From NCBI GenBank assembly GCA_905215345.1, contig CAJMPR010000007.1, positions 124,001-188,000 on the forward strand: 64,000 nucleotides of DNA, given 5' to 3'. The position numbers and the translations under genes were made by a program. Position 1 is the first letter of the stretch; the number at the start of each line of letters is the position of its first letter. This stretch comes from an uncultured bacterium. GTDB taxonomy: Bacteria; Bacteroidota; Bacteroidia; Bacteroidales; Bacteroidaceae. Below, piece by piece: positions 25,687 to 33,831 of the stretch. The notes under the pieces were generated by a model. The model was not told the origin of the DNA. It did no database searches and saw nothing but the letters and a program-made list of their open reading frames with translations.

Positions 25687-27921
25687 TTATAACTTGTAAC
25701 TCATAACTTTAATGGTTCCGCTCGTCAGCTTACTCAATTCTTCCGGTTTGATGATAAATGGCGGCATCAGGTAAACCAGTTTTCCGAACGGACGTACCCA
25801 GATACCCTCTTCCACAAAGCGGCGCTGCATTCCTGCCATATCTACCGGTGTTTTAGTCTCTATGACACCGATAGCACCCAGTATCCGCACGTCGGCTACT
25901 TGGGGCAATTGGCGTGCGGGTTCCAGTTCTTTCCTTAATTGTGCTTCGATACGTGCCACCTTGCTTTGCCAGTCGTATTCGGGTGAAGTCAGCAGTTTCA
26001 CCGATGCACAGGCTACGGCACATGCCAACGGATTTCCCATGAACGTAGGTCCGTGCATAAATGCTCCCGGAGCATGGTTGGAGATGGTATCTGCCACCTC
26101 ATTGGTAGTCAATACCGCAGATAAAGTCATGTATCCGCCTGTCAATGCCTTGCCAATGCACATTATGTCCGGTTCTATGCCGGCATGCTCCCATGCAAAC
26201 AACTTTCCGGTACGTCCGAATCCGGTAGCTATCTCGTCAAAGATGAGCAATAATCCGTGTTTGCGACACAGTTTAGCCGCTTCACGCAGATATTGCGGAT
26301 GGTAGAACCACATTCCGCCGGCACCCTGTACCACCGGTTCCAGTATCAATGCCGCCAGTTCTCCGGCATGTTGCTCGATGGTTTCTTTTAAAGGCAGGAT
26401 GTCATCCGGATTCCATTCTCCGTCAAAACGTGAACGGGGTTGCGGAACGAAGTAACGTATCGGTAGTGACGGACCGAATAGAGAGTGCATGCCTGTTACC
26501 GGATCGCAAACCGACATCGCGTTCCATGTATCTCCATGGTAACCGCTTCGTATGGTGACAAAGTTATTTTTCTTAGCCTGACTTTTCGCTGCCCAATACT
26601 GTACCGCCATTTTCAGCGCTACCTCTACGGCTACCGAGCCGGAATCGGCATAGAATATCTTCTGCATGGAAGGCGGAACCAATGGTAACAGCAGTTGTCC
26701 CAATTCAATGGCGGGGTCATGTGTCAGTCCGCCGAACATCACGTGAGACATCTTGCCGAGTTGTTCTTCCGCAGCCTTGTTCAGTACCGGGTGATTGTAA
26801 CCATGTACGGCGCACCACCATGAAGACATGCCTTCTATCAGGATTTGTCCGGATTCAAGGGTAATGGTAGCTCCCTCGGCGCACTTTACTTTATATACCG
26901 GCAACGGATTAGTAGTCGATGTATAAGGGTGCCACAGGTGTTCGCGGTCAAATTGTGAACCGTTAAACTCGTAACCGGCTTCCTCAATCAGTTTCTTATC
27001 TTCCGATACTTTGGAACCGAGAGTAGTGAGCAAATCGCCGACAATAGCGGAGTTGATACCTATATAAAGAGATTTCTTTACTGCTTCCTTACTGAGTTGT
27101 GAACGGCCGCCGGCAAACCGGAGATAGGCTGTGGGGTTGATAAAACGAAAGAGGGCGATAGTTACCAATATCTCTTCCTCCGTCAGTGGTTGCTGATTTT
27201 CCAAAGGCGTGCCCGCTATGGGGCTGAGGAGATTGATGGGGATAGATTGTGCTCCTATCTCTTTCAGCGTAAAAGCAAATTCGATACGTTGCTCTACGGT
27301 TTCTCCCATGCCGATGATACCTCCGCTGCAAATATCCATACCTGCGTTGCGGGCAGCTTGGAGCGTATGTAACTTTTCTTCTTGCGTGTGCGTGCTGCAC
27401 AGTGTGGGAAAGTGTGAGGGCGCTGTTTCAAGGTTGCAATGGTAACGAGTGATACCGGCTTCGTGCAGAGCATGTAATTCATTTTCGTTCAAGAGTCCTA
27501 AAGAGGCGCATAATTGTATGGAGGAGTGACGGCGCATGTGACGTACCGTATCACAAAGCTGTTCCATTTGTTTGGGAGAAGGTTTTCGTCCGCTGGTTAC
27601 GAGAGAGAACCGGTTGACGTCCTGCCGTTCATTGTATTGTGCCTGTTTCAGGCATTCTTCGGCAGGGAGCAGGTTGTAGATATCGGCCTTGGTGTGGTAG
27701 TGGGAAGATTGTGCGCACCATTTGCAGTTTTCGGGGCACCGTCCCGACTTGGCATTGATGATGGAGCACATGTCAAACTCGCGCTGTGCGCGTGCGACGG
27801 TAATTTCGTGTGCAGCAGCGTAGAGCGCTTCACGGTCGGCGGTATTCGCCAGCCAGGCGGCTTGGTCGGGCGATATGTCTATGCCTGCCAATACCTGACT
27901 TTTCAATTCGTCAATAGTCAT
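25687..27921 (-). CDS. bioAB: Bifunctional biotin synthase / DAPA aminotransferase fusion
   Basis: 744 aa from the ATG at 27921. Residues 1 to about 315 are BioB, which inserts sulfur into dethiobiotin. Its radical-SAM cysteines C62, C66 and C69 lie in GRCPENCKWCAQ, with C138, C198 (ICSGGIIGMGE) and the Arg of AYLRFAGGR. The position matching E. coli BioB C97 is Ser106. Residues about 320-744 are BioA, which makes DAPA from KAPA with SAM as amino donor: HLWHPYTS, SWWCAVHGYNHP, FDEIATGFGRTG and the PLP Lys in IGKALTGGYM. The fusion is known in Bacteroides. An in-frame GTG at 28101 could add 60 residues. The last eight residues are repeat-encoded. Confidence 0.92.
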   Translation of the reverse strand: MTIDELKSQVLAGIDISPDQAAWLANTADREALYAAAHEITVARAQREFDMCSIINAKSGRCPENCKWCAQSSHYHTKADIYNLLPAEECLKQAQYNERQDVNRFSLVTSGRKPSPKQMEQLCDTVRHMRRHSSIQLCASLGLLNENELHALHEAGITRYHCNLETAPSHFPTLCSTHTQEEKLHTLQAARNAGMDICSGGIIGMGETVEQRIEFAFTLKEIGAQSIPINLLSPIAGTPLENQQPLTEEEILVTIALFRFINPTAYLRFAGGRSQLSKEAVKKSLYIGINSAIVGDLLTTLGSKVSEDKKLIEEAGYEFNGSQFDREHLWHPYTSTTNPLPVYKVKCAEGATITLESGQILIEGMSSWWCAVHGYNHPVLNKAAEEQLGKMSHVMFGGLTHDPAIELGQLLLPLVPPSMQKIFYADSGSVAVEVALKMAVQYWAAKSQAKKNNFVTIRSGYHGDTWNAMSVCDPVTGMHSLFGPSLPIRYFVPQPRSRFDGEWNPDDILPLKETIEQHAGELAALILEPVVQGAGGMWFYHPQYLREAAKLCRKHGLLLIFDEIATGFGRTGKLFAWEHAGIEPDIMCIGKALTGGYMTLSAVLTTNEVADTISNHAPGAFMHGPTFMGNPLACAVACASVKLLTSPEYDWQSKVARIEAQLRKELEPARQLPQVADVRILGAIGVIETKTPVDMAGMQRRFVEEGIWVRPFGKLVYLMPPFIIKPEELSKLTSGTIKVMSYKL

Positions 27922-28165
27922 AATATGGATGTAATAGGGGATAGTCTGAACCGCGCCCTGCTTCCGTAGCGAACTATCGGCTACGTTCTTGCGCAGGCAA
28001 CCGATTGTGACATGACGCCCTATGCTGGCAAAAGCGGCATAGGCTTTCCGGCTCCAGCGCCGGAAACGTTGCGTTTGTCTATGAACGGGTTCCTTTTTCA
28101 CGGTTTCAGTATCTTTGTTCTTTTTATCTTGTTTTTAGAGCACGCTCTTGGTGGCGGCAAAGATA
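27922..28165 (-). promoter_or_regulatory. bioAB leader with in-frame Arg/Trp-rich peptide
   Basis: A minus-strand -7 element TATCTTTG lies at 28158-28165, so transcription should begin near 28151. From a GTG at 28099-28101 the frame is open straight into BioB and encodes 60 residues including FRRWSRKAYAAFASIGRH and VTIGCLRKNVADSSL. I associate an RWSRK-YA-F-SLG-V-IG pattern with Bacteroidota leader or N-terminal segments, but this is recollection, not a search. It could be a true N-terminal extension of BioAB, a leader peptide, or a structured RNA. Confidence 0.5.
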
Positions 28166-28260
28166 ATGCAAAATTTCGATTAAGCGAAGCAAGAAAATGC
28201 TTGTTTCCTTTTATCAACGTAAGAAGTCCCTTATAAAGTATAACGGCGTAGGGGGGAATA

Positions 28261-28410
28261 GTGAATACCACTGTTTGGTACGGAAAATACCAATGGTTGG
28301 TACTAACAATACCAAAGGTTGGTACAGTGAATACCAGCGGTTGGTATTGTTAGTACCAGTATTTGGTATTCATTGTACCAAACAACGGTATTAGTCTGGT
28401 ACATGTATCC
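28261..28410 (-). repeat. Array 2 of phased TACCA / GGTA half-sites, 22-bp period
   Basis: On the plus strand TACCA occurs at 28266, 28288, 28310, 28332, 28354 and 28376, and GGTA at 28277, 28299, 28321, 28343, 28365 and 28387, all exactly 22 bp apart with an 11-bp offset. An extra GGTA at 28398 and GGATAC (minus strand) at the right edge close the array. Read on the minus strand it starts GATACATGTACCA, as array 1 starts GATACGTGTACCA, and it follows the nrdG stop by about 40 nt. Bases between half-sites differ from unit to unit. It lies about 100 bp upstream of the bioAB promoter. Confidence 0.9.
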
Positions 28411-28448
28411 GACTGATATATAGAGGGGTATAATATAGTAGAAAGAGG

Positions 28449-28949
28449 CTATAGTTTCGGATTGTAACCGTAATCCACCGCTTTTTTAGCTTTTAGCGAC
28501 GCTTGTACGTCAATCAGCCGTTGGTTACTGCTGCCACGGAAGTAGAGGTCTTCGTCTTTCAGGTCTTTTTTGAACTTGCCGTCTACTAATACGTCTATAT
28601 ACTCCAATAATTTAGCTTGTTGTGGATTGTGTACCAAGTTTTCAAACGTATATCCCGTATAGCACCAGATGTTCTTCCGGCTTTGTTTTTTAATGGCGTG
28701 TGCCAGTTCGGTAAAGCCTTCGGGCTGATACATGGGGTCTCCACCGCTGAAAGTTACATCGGCAAAGTTATCCGCAAGGACTTTTTGCAGAATCTCGTCA
28801 GTGCTCATCCAGCGTCCGCGCTTGATGTCCCATGATTCAGGATTATGGCAACCGGGACATCCGTTGGGACATCCGGCGGCATAGATGGCGGTGCGGAATC
28901 CCGGACCGTCAACAGTGGTATCTTCTAATATATCGAGAATGGAAAGCAT
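28449..28949 (-). CDS. nrdG: Anaerobic ribonucleotide reductase activating enzyme
   Basis: 166 aa from the ATG at 28949; a longer frame would overlap nrdD. The radical-SAM motif CPNGCPGC lies in AAGCPNGCPGCHNPESW near residue 28, followed by FSGGDPMYQ. It uses a [4Fe-4S] cluster and SAM to install the glycyl radical on NrdD. The start is 8 bp after the nrdD stop, so the two form an operon. It is followed by array 2, not by an obvious stem-loop terminator. Confidence 0.95.
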   Translation of the reverse strand: MLSILDILEDTTVDGPGFRTAIYAAGCPNGCPGCHNPESWDIKRGRWMSTDEILQKVLADNFADVTFSGGDPMYQPEGFTELAHAIKKQSRKNIWCYTGYTFENLVHNPQQAKLLEYIDVLVDGKFKKDLKDEDLYFRGSSNQRLIDVQASLKAKKAVDYGYNPKL

Positions 28950-28956
28950 GATGATT

Positions 28957-31164
28957 TTAATTGTGAACAATTCTGTCATTCAGTTCCGACAACTTGGCCT
29001 GGTTCCAACGGTCTGTCGTCCCTACCAGATAGCCGGTGATACGTTGAAGTTTGTCAAGATGCGTGCTGCCGCACTTCGGGCAGGCTTCCAGGTTTTCGAT
29101 GGAGTTTTCGTACCCACAGTCCAGACAACGATTGCGATTGTGATTTACCGAACCGTAACCAATGTTGTATTGATCCATCATATCCACCACGCGCATGATA
29201 ACTTCCGGATTATGAGTGGCGTCGCCGTCCATTTCAACATAGAAGATATGTCCTCCACGGGTGAGGTCGTGATAAGGAGCTTCTACTTCGGCTTTATGAC
29301 GGGCGCTGCATTTATAATATACAGGCACGTGGTTGGAGTTTGTATAATAGTCACGGTCCGTAATGCCCGGAAAAACACCGAACTTCTTACGGTCTACCTT
29401 TGTGAACTTTCCGGACAAACCTTCGGCGGGAGTAGCCAACACACTGTAATTATGTTGATACTGGTCGGAATACTGATTGGCACGGTCGCGCATGTAAGTT
29501 ACGATTTTTACTCCCAACTCCTGCGCTTCTTCCGATTCGCCATGATGCTTGCCCAGCAGTGCCACCAGGCATTCTGCCAAACCAATGAACCCTATACCCA
29601 ATGTTCCCTGGTTAATGACCGATGAAATATCGTCATTGGGTTTCAGCTTGTCACTGCCAATCCATAAGGCGGACATCAACAGAGGAAACTGCTTGGCGAA
29701 TGCTGTCTTTTGAAACTCCATACGTTCATGCAGTTGGCGTGCTGTGATATCGAGCATGGAATCCAGTTTGGCAAAGAAGTGAGCGATACGCTGTTCTTTT
29801 TCGACTATATCCATACATTCAATGGCCATACGGACAATATTGATAGTGGAGAAGGAAATGTTTCCCCGCCCGATGGATGTCTTGGCTCCGAAACGGTTCT
29901 CGAAAACACGTGTACGGCAACCCATAGTGGCAACCTCGTGTTCGTAGCGCTTCGGATCGTCGGCTTTCCACTCTTTACTTTGGTTGAAAGTAGCGTCCAG
30001 ATTCAGGAAATTGGGGAAGAAGCGACGTGCCGTTACTTTACATGCCAATTGATAAAGGTCGTAGTTCCGGTCTTCGGGCAGGTAACTTACTCCCCGTTTC
30101 TTTTTCCATATCTGAATGGGGAAGATAGCCGTTTCACCGTTTCCTACGCCCTGATAAGTACTTTTCAGCAGTTCGCGGATGACGCAGCGTCCTTCGGCTG
30201 ATGTATCCGTGCCATAATTGATAGAGCTGAATACCACTTGATTGCCTCCCCGTGAATGTATGGTATTCATGTTATGTATGAAAGCTTCCATCGACTGATG
30301 TACGCGTGCTACGGTTTTGTTGACTGCATGCTGAACAATGCGGCGTTCGTCGGATAATCCGTCTAACGGTTGGGGCAGATAATCCGTCAATTCTTTGTGA
30401 TACAAATGTGAATAATCTTTGCCGTTTAATTCTTCCAGATTCTTGATTTCCTCAATATAACTGTTGCGCACATAAGGAGCGAGGTAGAAGTCGAAAGCAG
30501 GGATAGCCTGTCCGCCATGCATCTCATTTTGAGCAGTCTCTAAGGAAATACATCCCAAAATACTTGCCGTCTCAATGCGTTTGGCAGGGCGTGATTCACC
30601 ATGTCCGGCAGAGAATCCGTACGTTAGGATACGGTCTAACGGATGCTGTACGCATGTCAGGCTTTTAGTCGGATAATAATCCTTATCGTGAATATGGAGA
30701 TAATTTTGGCTGACGGCATCCAAAACTTCATCACTCAGCAGGTAGTCGTCAACAAACGGTTTGGTTGTTTCGCTGGCAAACTTCATCATCATACCTGCCG
30801 GAGTATCGGCATTCATATTCGCATTTTCGCGGGTAATGTCGTTGGACTTGATATTGATGATTTCCAGAAACATATCGCGCGTTTTGGCTTTACGGGCAAT
30901 GCTGCGCTGGTTACGGTAAGCGATGTATTTCTGAGCGACATCTTTACGGCTGCTTTTCATTAACTCCACTTCCACCAAATCCTGAATGGCCTCTACGGTC
31001 ATTTGTGAATTTCCTTTGAAAGAGATGTGATCTGTTATCTGGTGTATCAGTTGCAGGTCTTCCCCCTTATCTGTATGGAGCATGGCTTTACGTATGGCGG
31101 TTACTATTTTCTCTTCATTGAAACCGACTATACGTCCGTCACGTTTGATTACCGTTTGTATCAT
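28957..31164 (-). CDS. nrdD: Anaerobic ribonucleoside-triphosphate reductase
   Basis: 735 aa from the ATG at 31164 (TVIKRDGRIVGF begins the ATP cone); an ATG 16 codons upstream lies in the leader. An N-terminal ATP-cone (about 1-90) gives allosteric control. The glycyl-radical reductase body follows. The C-terminus has the zinc site CLDCGYENS...CPKCGS and the radical loop RITGYLVGT, with the Gly expected to carry the radical. It makes dNTPs without oxygen, fitting a strict anaerobe. A minus-strand -7 element TACCTTTG lies at 31210-31217. Confidence 0.95.
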   Translation of the reverse strand: MIQTVIKRDGRIVGFNEEKIVTAIRKAMLHTDKGEDLQLIHQITDHISFKGNSQMTVEAIQDLVEVELMKSSRKDVAQKYIAYRNQRSIARKAKTRDMFLEIINIKSNDITRENANMNADTPAGMMMKFASETTKPFVDDYLLSDEVLDAVSQNYLHIHDKDYYPTKSLTCVQHPLDRILTYGFSAGHGESRPAKRIETASILGCISLETAQNEMHGGQAIPAFDFYLAPYVRNSYIEEIKNLEELNGKDYSHLYHKELTDYLPQPLDGLSDERRIVQHAVNKTVARVHQSMEAFIHNMNTIHSRGGNQVVFSSINYGTDTSAEGRCVIRELLKSTYQGVGNGETAIFPIQIWKKKRGVSYLPEDRNYDLYQLACKVTARRFFPNFLNLDATFNQSKEWKADDPKRYEHEVATMGCRTRVFENRFGAKTSIGRGNISFSTINIVRMAIECMDIVEKEQRIAHFFAKLDSMLDITARQLHERMEFQKTAFAKQFPLLMSALWIGSDKLKPNDDISSVINQGTLGIGFIGLAECLVALLGKHHGESEEAQELGVKIVTYMRDRANQYSDQYQHNYSVLATPAEGLSGKFTKVDRKKFGVFPGITDRDYYTNSNHVPVYYKCSARHKAEVEAPYHDLTRGGHIFYVEMDGDATHNPEVIMRVVDMMDQYNIGYGSVNHNRNRCLDCGYENSIENLEACPKCGSTHLDKLQRITGYLVGTTDRWNQAKLSELNDRIVHN

Positions 31165-31209
31165 ATTCGTTGTATTTTTAGATTTTATGTTAGGGCATAA
31201 ATTTTGAAA

Positions 31210-31217
31210 CAAAGGTA
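31210..31217 (-). promoter_or_regulatory. -7 promoter element of nrdDG
   Basis: The minus strand reads TACCTTTG, matching TAnnTTTG, 46 bp before the nrdD ATG. Further upstream, at 31347-31370, is a dyad with arms ACATTAT and ATAATGT, ten bases apart, which could bind a regulator of either divergent gene. Confidence 0.55.
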
Positions 31218-31420
31218 TAACTCTTGTCTTATAGTTTTTGTTTTTGGAAAACTTTTATTGAATTAAAAATGGTTAATCGGTTGATATACAATAATAATAT
31301 GGGTGAAAACGGAAAACTTTATATTTTGATTTGATTTTATAGTTGTACATTATTGATAATTATATAATGTAATGACTGTCAATCAATTTCGAAATGTAAA
31401 ATGAAAAATAGGGATTTTAC

Positions 31421-31452
31421 TTGCAGGTTTCCAGATAGTTTGGTTATATTTG
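31421..31452 (+). promoter_or_regulatory. Promoter of the riboswitch-MetE-like transcript
   Basis: TATATTTG at 31445-31452 is a good -7 element, and TTG at 31421-31423 lies 21 nt upstream as a weak -33. The predicted start near 31459 is just before the riboswitch fold. Confidence 0.55.
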
Positions 31453-31458
31453 TACCCA

Positions 31459-31590
31459 ATAGATTTGCTTATGTGCTTCGTCATTGGCAATCAAATAGGG
31501 AATTGGGTGTAACTCCCGGATAGTCCTGCTTCAGAATACCTGTCAATTTAAATATATCTTTGCTACTCGTGGGATGGGGCAAGCGTAAAA
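31459..31590 (+). ncRNA. Cobalamin (B12) riboswitch
   Basis: The core AATAGGGAAT-TGGGTGTAAC-TCCC (31494-31515), then GGATAGTCCTGC and TTC, follows the conserved cobalamin-riboswitch order GGGAA, GGTG, A, TCC, CCtGC. Upstream, TTTGC and GGCAA (31464-31489) can pair as the stem leading into the core. Downstream, a GC-rich stretch TTTGCTACTCGTGGGATGGG can supply the expression platform. A promoter lies just upstream and the MetE-like gene starts 28 nt downstream. B12 binding would be expected to turn the gene off. Confidence 0.75.
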
Positions 31591-31617
31591 TTATAACTAT
31601 CAAAAAAATGAGTGAAT

Positions 31618-32589
31618 ATGGGAAATGTGCTTCCACCGTTTAAAGTCGATATTTCGGGAAGATTCTGCATACCTTTTACACTGCAGAATGCAAGGGAACA
31701 ATATCAAAATGAACAAATAAGTCTGCAAACGTTGCATGCCGTTGAGGATGCGGAAATCAGGAATCTGGTTGAACGTTTGAAATCGGAAGAGATAAAAGTC
31801 GTTTCAGATGGCGGATTCCGGAGTTGTGATTTTCTGGAAGGCTGGGAAGGGATACGTTATAAGTCGGATGCCTGTTTTCCATCTGTTGCCGAATTGGAAT
31901 TGACCGGTAGAATAGGGCTGACAAATCACTTTGTTTTCGATGATTTTACTTTTCTGGCCGAAGTAGCGGGAGAAAATGTGTTACCTAAGCAGCATTTGCC
32001 TTCACCGGGGAAAGTATTAATGAGGATTCTTCGTGAGGCAGATCCGGAGTCCCTGCGAAGTATCTATCCGGATTTGAATGTGCTGTTGGATGATTTGGCT
32101 GATGCATATAAGAGATTGTTGGAAGGACTTTTTGAAGCAGGTTGCCGTTATGTTCAGTTTGACGGAGTGAAGTCTATTCTTACGGATGAAGCTGTCAGGA
32201 TTAATAACAGGGTGTTACGCGAACACCCCGAAGGGTTGTTTATAGCCTTTCATGCTGCTACCGATATGCTCATACGCCTGCATGGTGCTGACGCTTATTT
32301 CCTGAATTATGATTGTGGCATTTGTGACCGTAGCCGTTTGCTGTGGTTTGTCCATGAAAAGGAAGCTATATTCGGATTTGTCCTTTGCTATTATCCTGAA
32401 GAAGATGAGTTGGATGAATTGCAGGCAAAGATAGAGGAAGTAATGAATTATATTCCGTTAAAGCGTTTTACGCTCTGTTTGCCGGATGCGGATATTCTTC
32501 TTCAACCGTCAGAGAAAGATGAAGAAAAACAATGGAAGACTGTGGAATTGGCAAAGGAAATGGCCGGACGCCTGTATTCTGTGGGATAG
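31618..32589 (+). CDS. MetE-like protein (cobalamin-independent methionine synthase family) lacking zinc ligands
   Basis: 323 aa from the ATG at 31618; a GTG two codons upstream is possible. The length and order of segments (TLQNAREQYQNEQISLQTLHA, SDGGFRS, LPSPGKVL, AGCRYVQFDGV, GADAYFLNYD, IFGFVLCYYPEEDE, RFTLCLPDADIL) fit short MetE/YxjG-type barrels, close to the MetE catalytic domain. Where the family has HxC, Glu and Cys zinc ligands (HTHMCYC, IETSRS, PDCGL in E. coli), this protein has FHAATD, LNYDCG and PDADIL, so the zinc site seems lost apart from His. The riboswitch upstream ties it to B12 status. A methyltransferase role with homocysteine is therefore doubtful. Confidence 0.7.
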   Translation: MGNVLPPFKVDISGRFCIPFTLQNAREQYQNEQISLQTLHAVEDAEIRNLVERLKSEEIKVVSDGGFRSCDFLEGWEGIRYKSDACFPSVAELELTGRIGLTNHFVFDDFTFLAEVAGENVLPKQHLPSPGKVLMRILREADPESLRSIYPDLNVLLDDLADAYKRLLEGLFEAGCRYVQFDGVKSILTDEAVRINNRVLREHPEGLFIAFHAATDMLIRLHGADAYFLNYDCGICDRSRLLWFVHEKEAIFGFVLCYYPEEDELDELQAKIEEVMNYIPLKRFTLCLPDADILLQPSEKDEEKQWKTVELAKEMAGRLYSVG

Positions 32590-32626
32590 GGTATTGTGTG
32601 ATGATAGACGCTCCATTAAAAAAACA

Positions 32627-32661
32627 TAAGCCCCGCATTCATTTCTGAAATGCGGGGCTTA
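32627..32661. terminator. Bidirectional terminator
   Basis: A perfect 13-bp stem (TAAGCCCCGCATT with AATGCGGGGCTTA) encloses a 9-nt loop. It is followed by GTTTTTTAT on the plus strand and preceded by AAAAAAC, giving a T-run on the minus strand. It serves both the MetE-like gene and the convergent TlpA-like gene. Confidence 0.9.
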
Positions 32662-32684
32662 GTTTTTTATATAAGATTTCTTCT

Positions 32685-33782
32685 TTACTTGATAACTTCT
32701 GCCAGTTTTTCTTGCAGACCGTCACCATGCAGTCCACGTGCAATGATAATACCGTCACCATCTATCAATACAGTGTGAGGAATACTACTTACAGCATATA
32801 ATTTGGCACCCTCGCAATTCCAGTATTTCAAATCGGACATTTGCGGCCATGTGATATTCAGCTTCTGGATAGCTTCTTTCCAGGCATCACCACTTTGGTC
32901 TAATGATACGCCTACAATTTCAAAATTTTTGTTTTTGTATTTTGCGTATGCATCTACCAGATTCGGCATTTCGCGACGGCAGGGGCCGCACCAACTTGCC
33001 CAGAAGTCTACCAATACCACTTTGCCTTTACCTACGTAATCGGACAGTTTTACTGTTTTCCCTTCCGGAGTCTGCATCTCGAAATCAGTGAACTTTTGAC
33101 CGACAGCAGTTGCTTTCATCTTCTCTACATTGTCTTTAATGCGAACGATGGTCTCGTCATTATTGTATGCAGCAGGGATTTGCGACATTAATGGATCAAG
33201 TTCTTTTACATCCATATAGTAGAAATTACGTTTGAGCAGGTGTACGCCTACTGCATTCGTGATGTTTTTGTTAATGCCGGCTTTGGCTGTTTCCATCATT
33301 TTGCTTTCCAAGGCATCCATTTCTTTTCCTTTGGCCTCACGCTGTATGTTCGTCAGGGCGGTATCAGACATGGAAGTGTAGATTGTCTCCATCTGCTTAT
33401 CCAGCTCATTAAGCTGAACTCTGATAGCCTGATAGATGTCGTTGTTTTCCGTTCCGGTTGCGGAATCGTTGTTTTCGTCTAATTTGATATTGATTTTACC
33501 ATTTTCAAGGAAGAAGTCTATCATCATACCTTCTTTTCCGGCAGGATTGTAAGTAACGTAGCGATTAACCGCAGTGTCTTGCGTTCCTTTAAAAGTAAAT
33601 GTTCCGTTAGTAATGATTGCAGTATCGAGCTTTACGAGCTGGCGACCTTCTACGGTTTGTAGAAATACGGTGTCACCATCGGTTGCGCCTTCTATAGTTC
33701 CGGTTACGGTGTAACCTTTGTTTTCACCATTGCAAGCTACAAATGCAGCGGCAATGGCAAGCAGGTAAATTAGTTTTTTCAT
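32685..33782 (-). CDS. TlpA-like thiol-disulfide oxidoreductase lipoprotein with DUF4369
   Basis: 365 aa. The signal peptide ends in AAAFVAC, giving a lipidated Cys near residue 17. A DUF4369 beta domain (about 24-115) starts YTVTGTIEGATDGDTVFLQ. A helical linker of about 90 residues follows. The thioredoxin-like domain starts near 228 and carries the active site FWASWCGPCRREMPN. The family is abundant in Bacteroides and resides in the periplasm, attached to a membrane, where it reduces or isomerises disulfides in a client that is not known here. The cis-Pro loop SSIPHTVLID is present. A minus-strand -7 TATCTTTG at 33817-33824 gives it its own promoter. Confidence 0.9.
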   Translation of the reverse strand: MKKLIYLLAIAAAFVACNGENKGYTVTGTIEGATDGDTVFLQTVEGRQLVKLDTAIITNGTFTFKGTQDTAVNRYVTYNPAGKEGMMIDFFLENGKINIKLDENNDSATGTENNDIYQAIRVQLNELDKQMETIYTSMSDTALTNIQREAKGKEMDALESKMMETAKAGINKNITNAVGVHLLKRNFYYMDVKELDPLMSQIPAAYNNDETIVRIKDNVEKMKATAVGQKFTDFEMQTPEGKTVKLSDYVGKGKVVLVDFWASWCGPCRREMPNLVDAYAKYKNKNFEIVGVSLDQSGDAWKEAIQKLNITWPQMSDLKYWNCEGAKLYAVSSIPHTVLIDGDGIIIARGLHGDGLQEKLAEVIK

Positions 33783-33816
33783 TGCTTCTTTCTTTTAATG
33801 AATAAAATTGTAGCTA

Positions 33817-33824
33817 CAAAGATA
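33817..33824 (-). promoter_or_regulatory. -7 promoter element of the TlpA-like gene
   Basis: The minus strand reads TATCTTTG, 35 bp upstream of the ATG at 33782 and directly after the rpsP terminator. Confidence 0.65.
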
Positions 33825-33831
33825 ATAATAA

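Noticed and set aside
27514..27969. 151-codon plus-strand frame over bioAB
   Set aside because: Antisense to the well-supported biotin synthase domain and without recognisable features.
28110..28117. Plus-strand TATCTTTG near the bioAB leader
   Set aside because: It points toward the 3' end of nrdG on the opposite strand and no gene or structured RNA follows. Probably chance.
31608..31643. 11-codon ORF overlapping the start of the MetE-like gene
   Set aside because: Too short to support. It could be a leader peptide but nothing else points to that.
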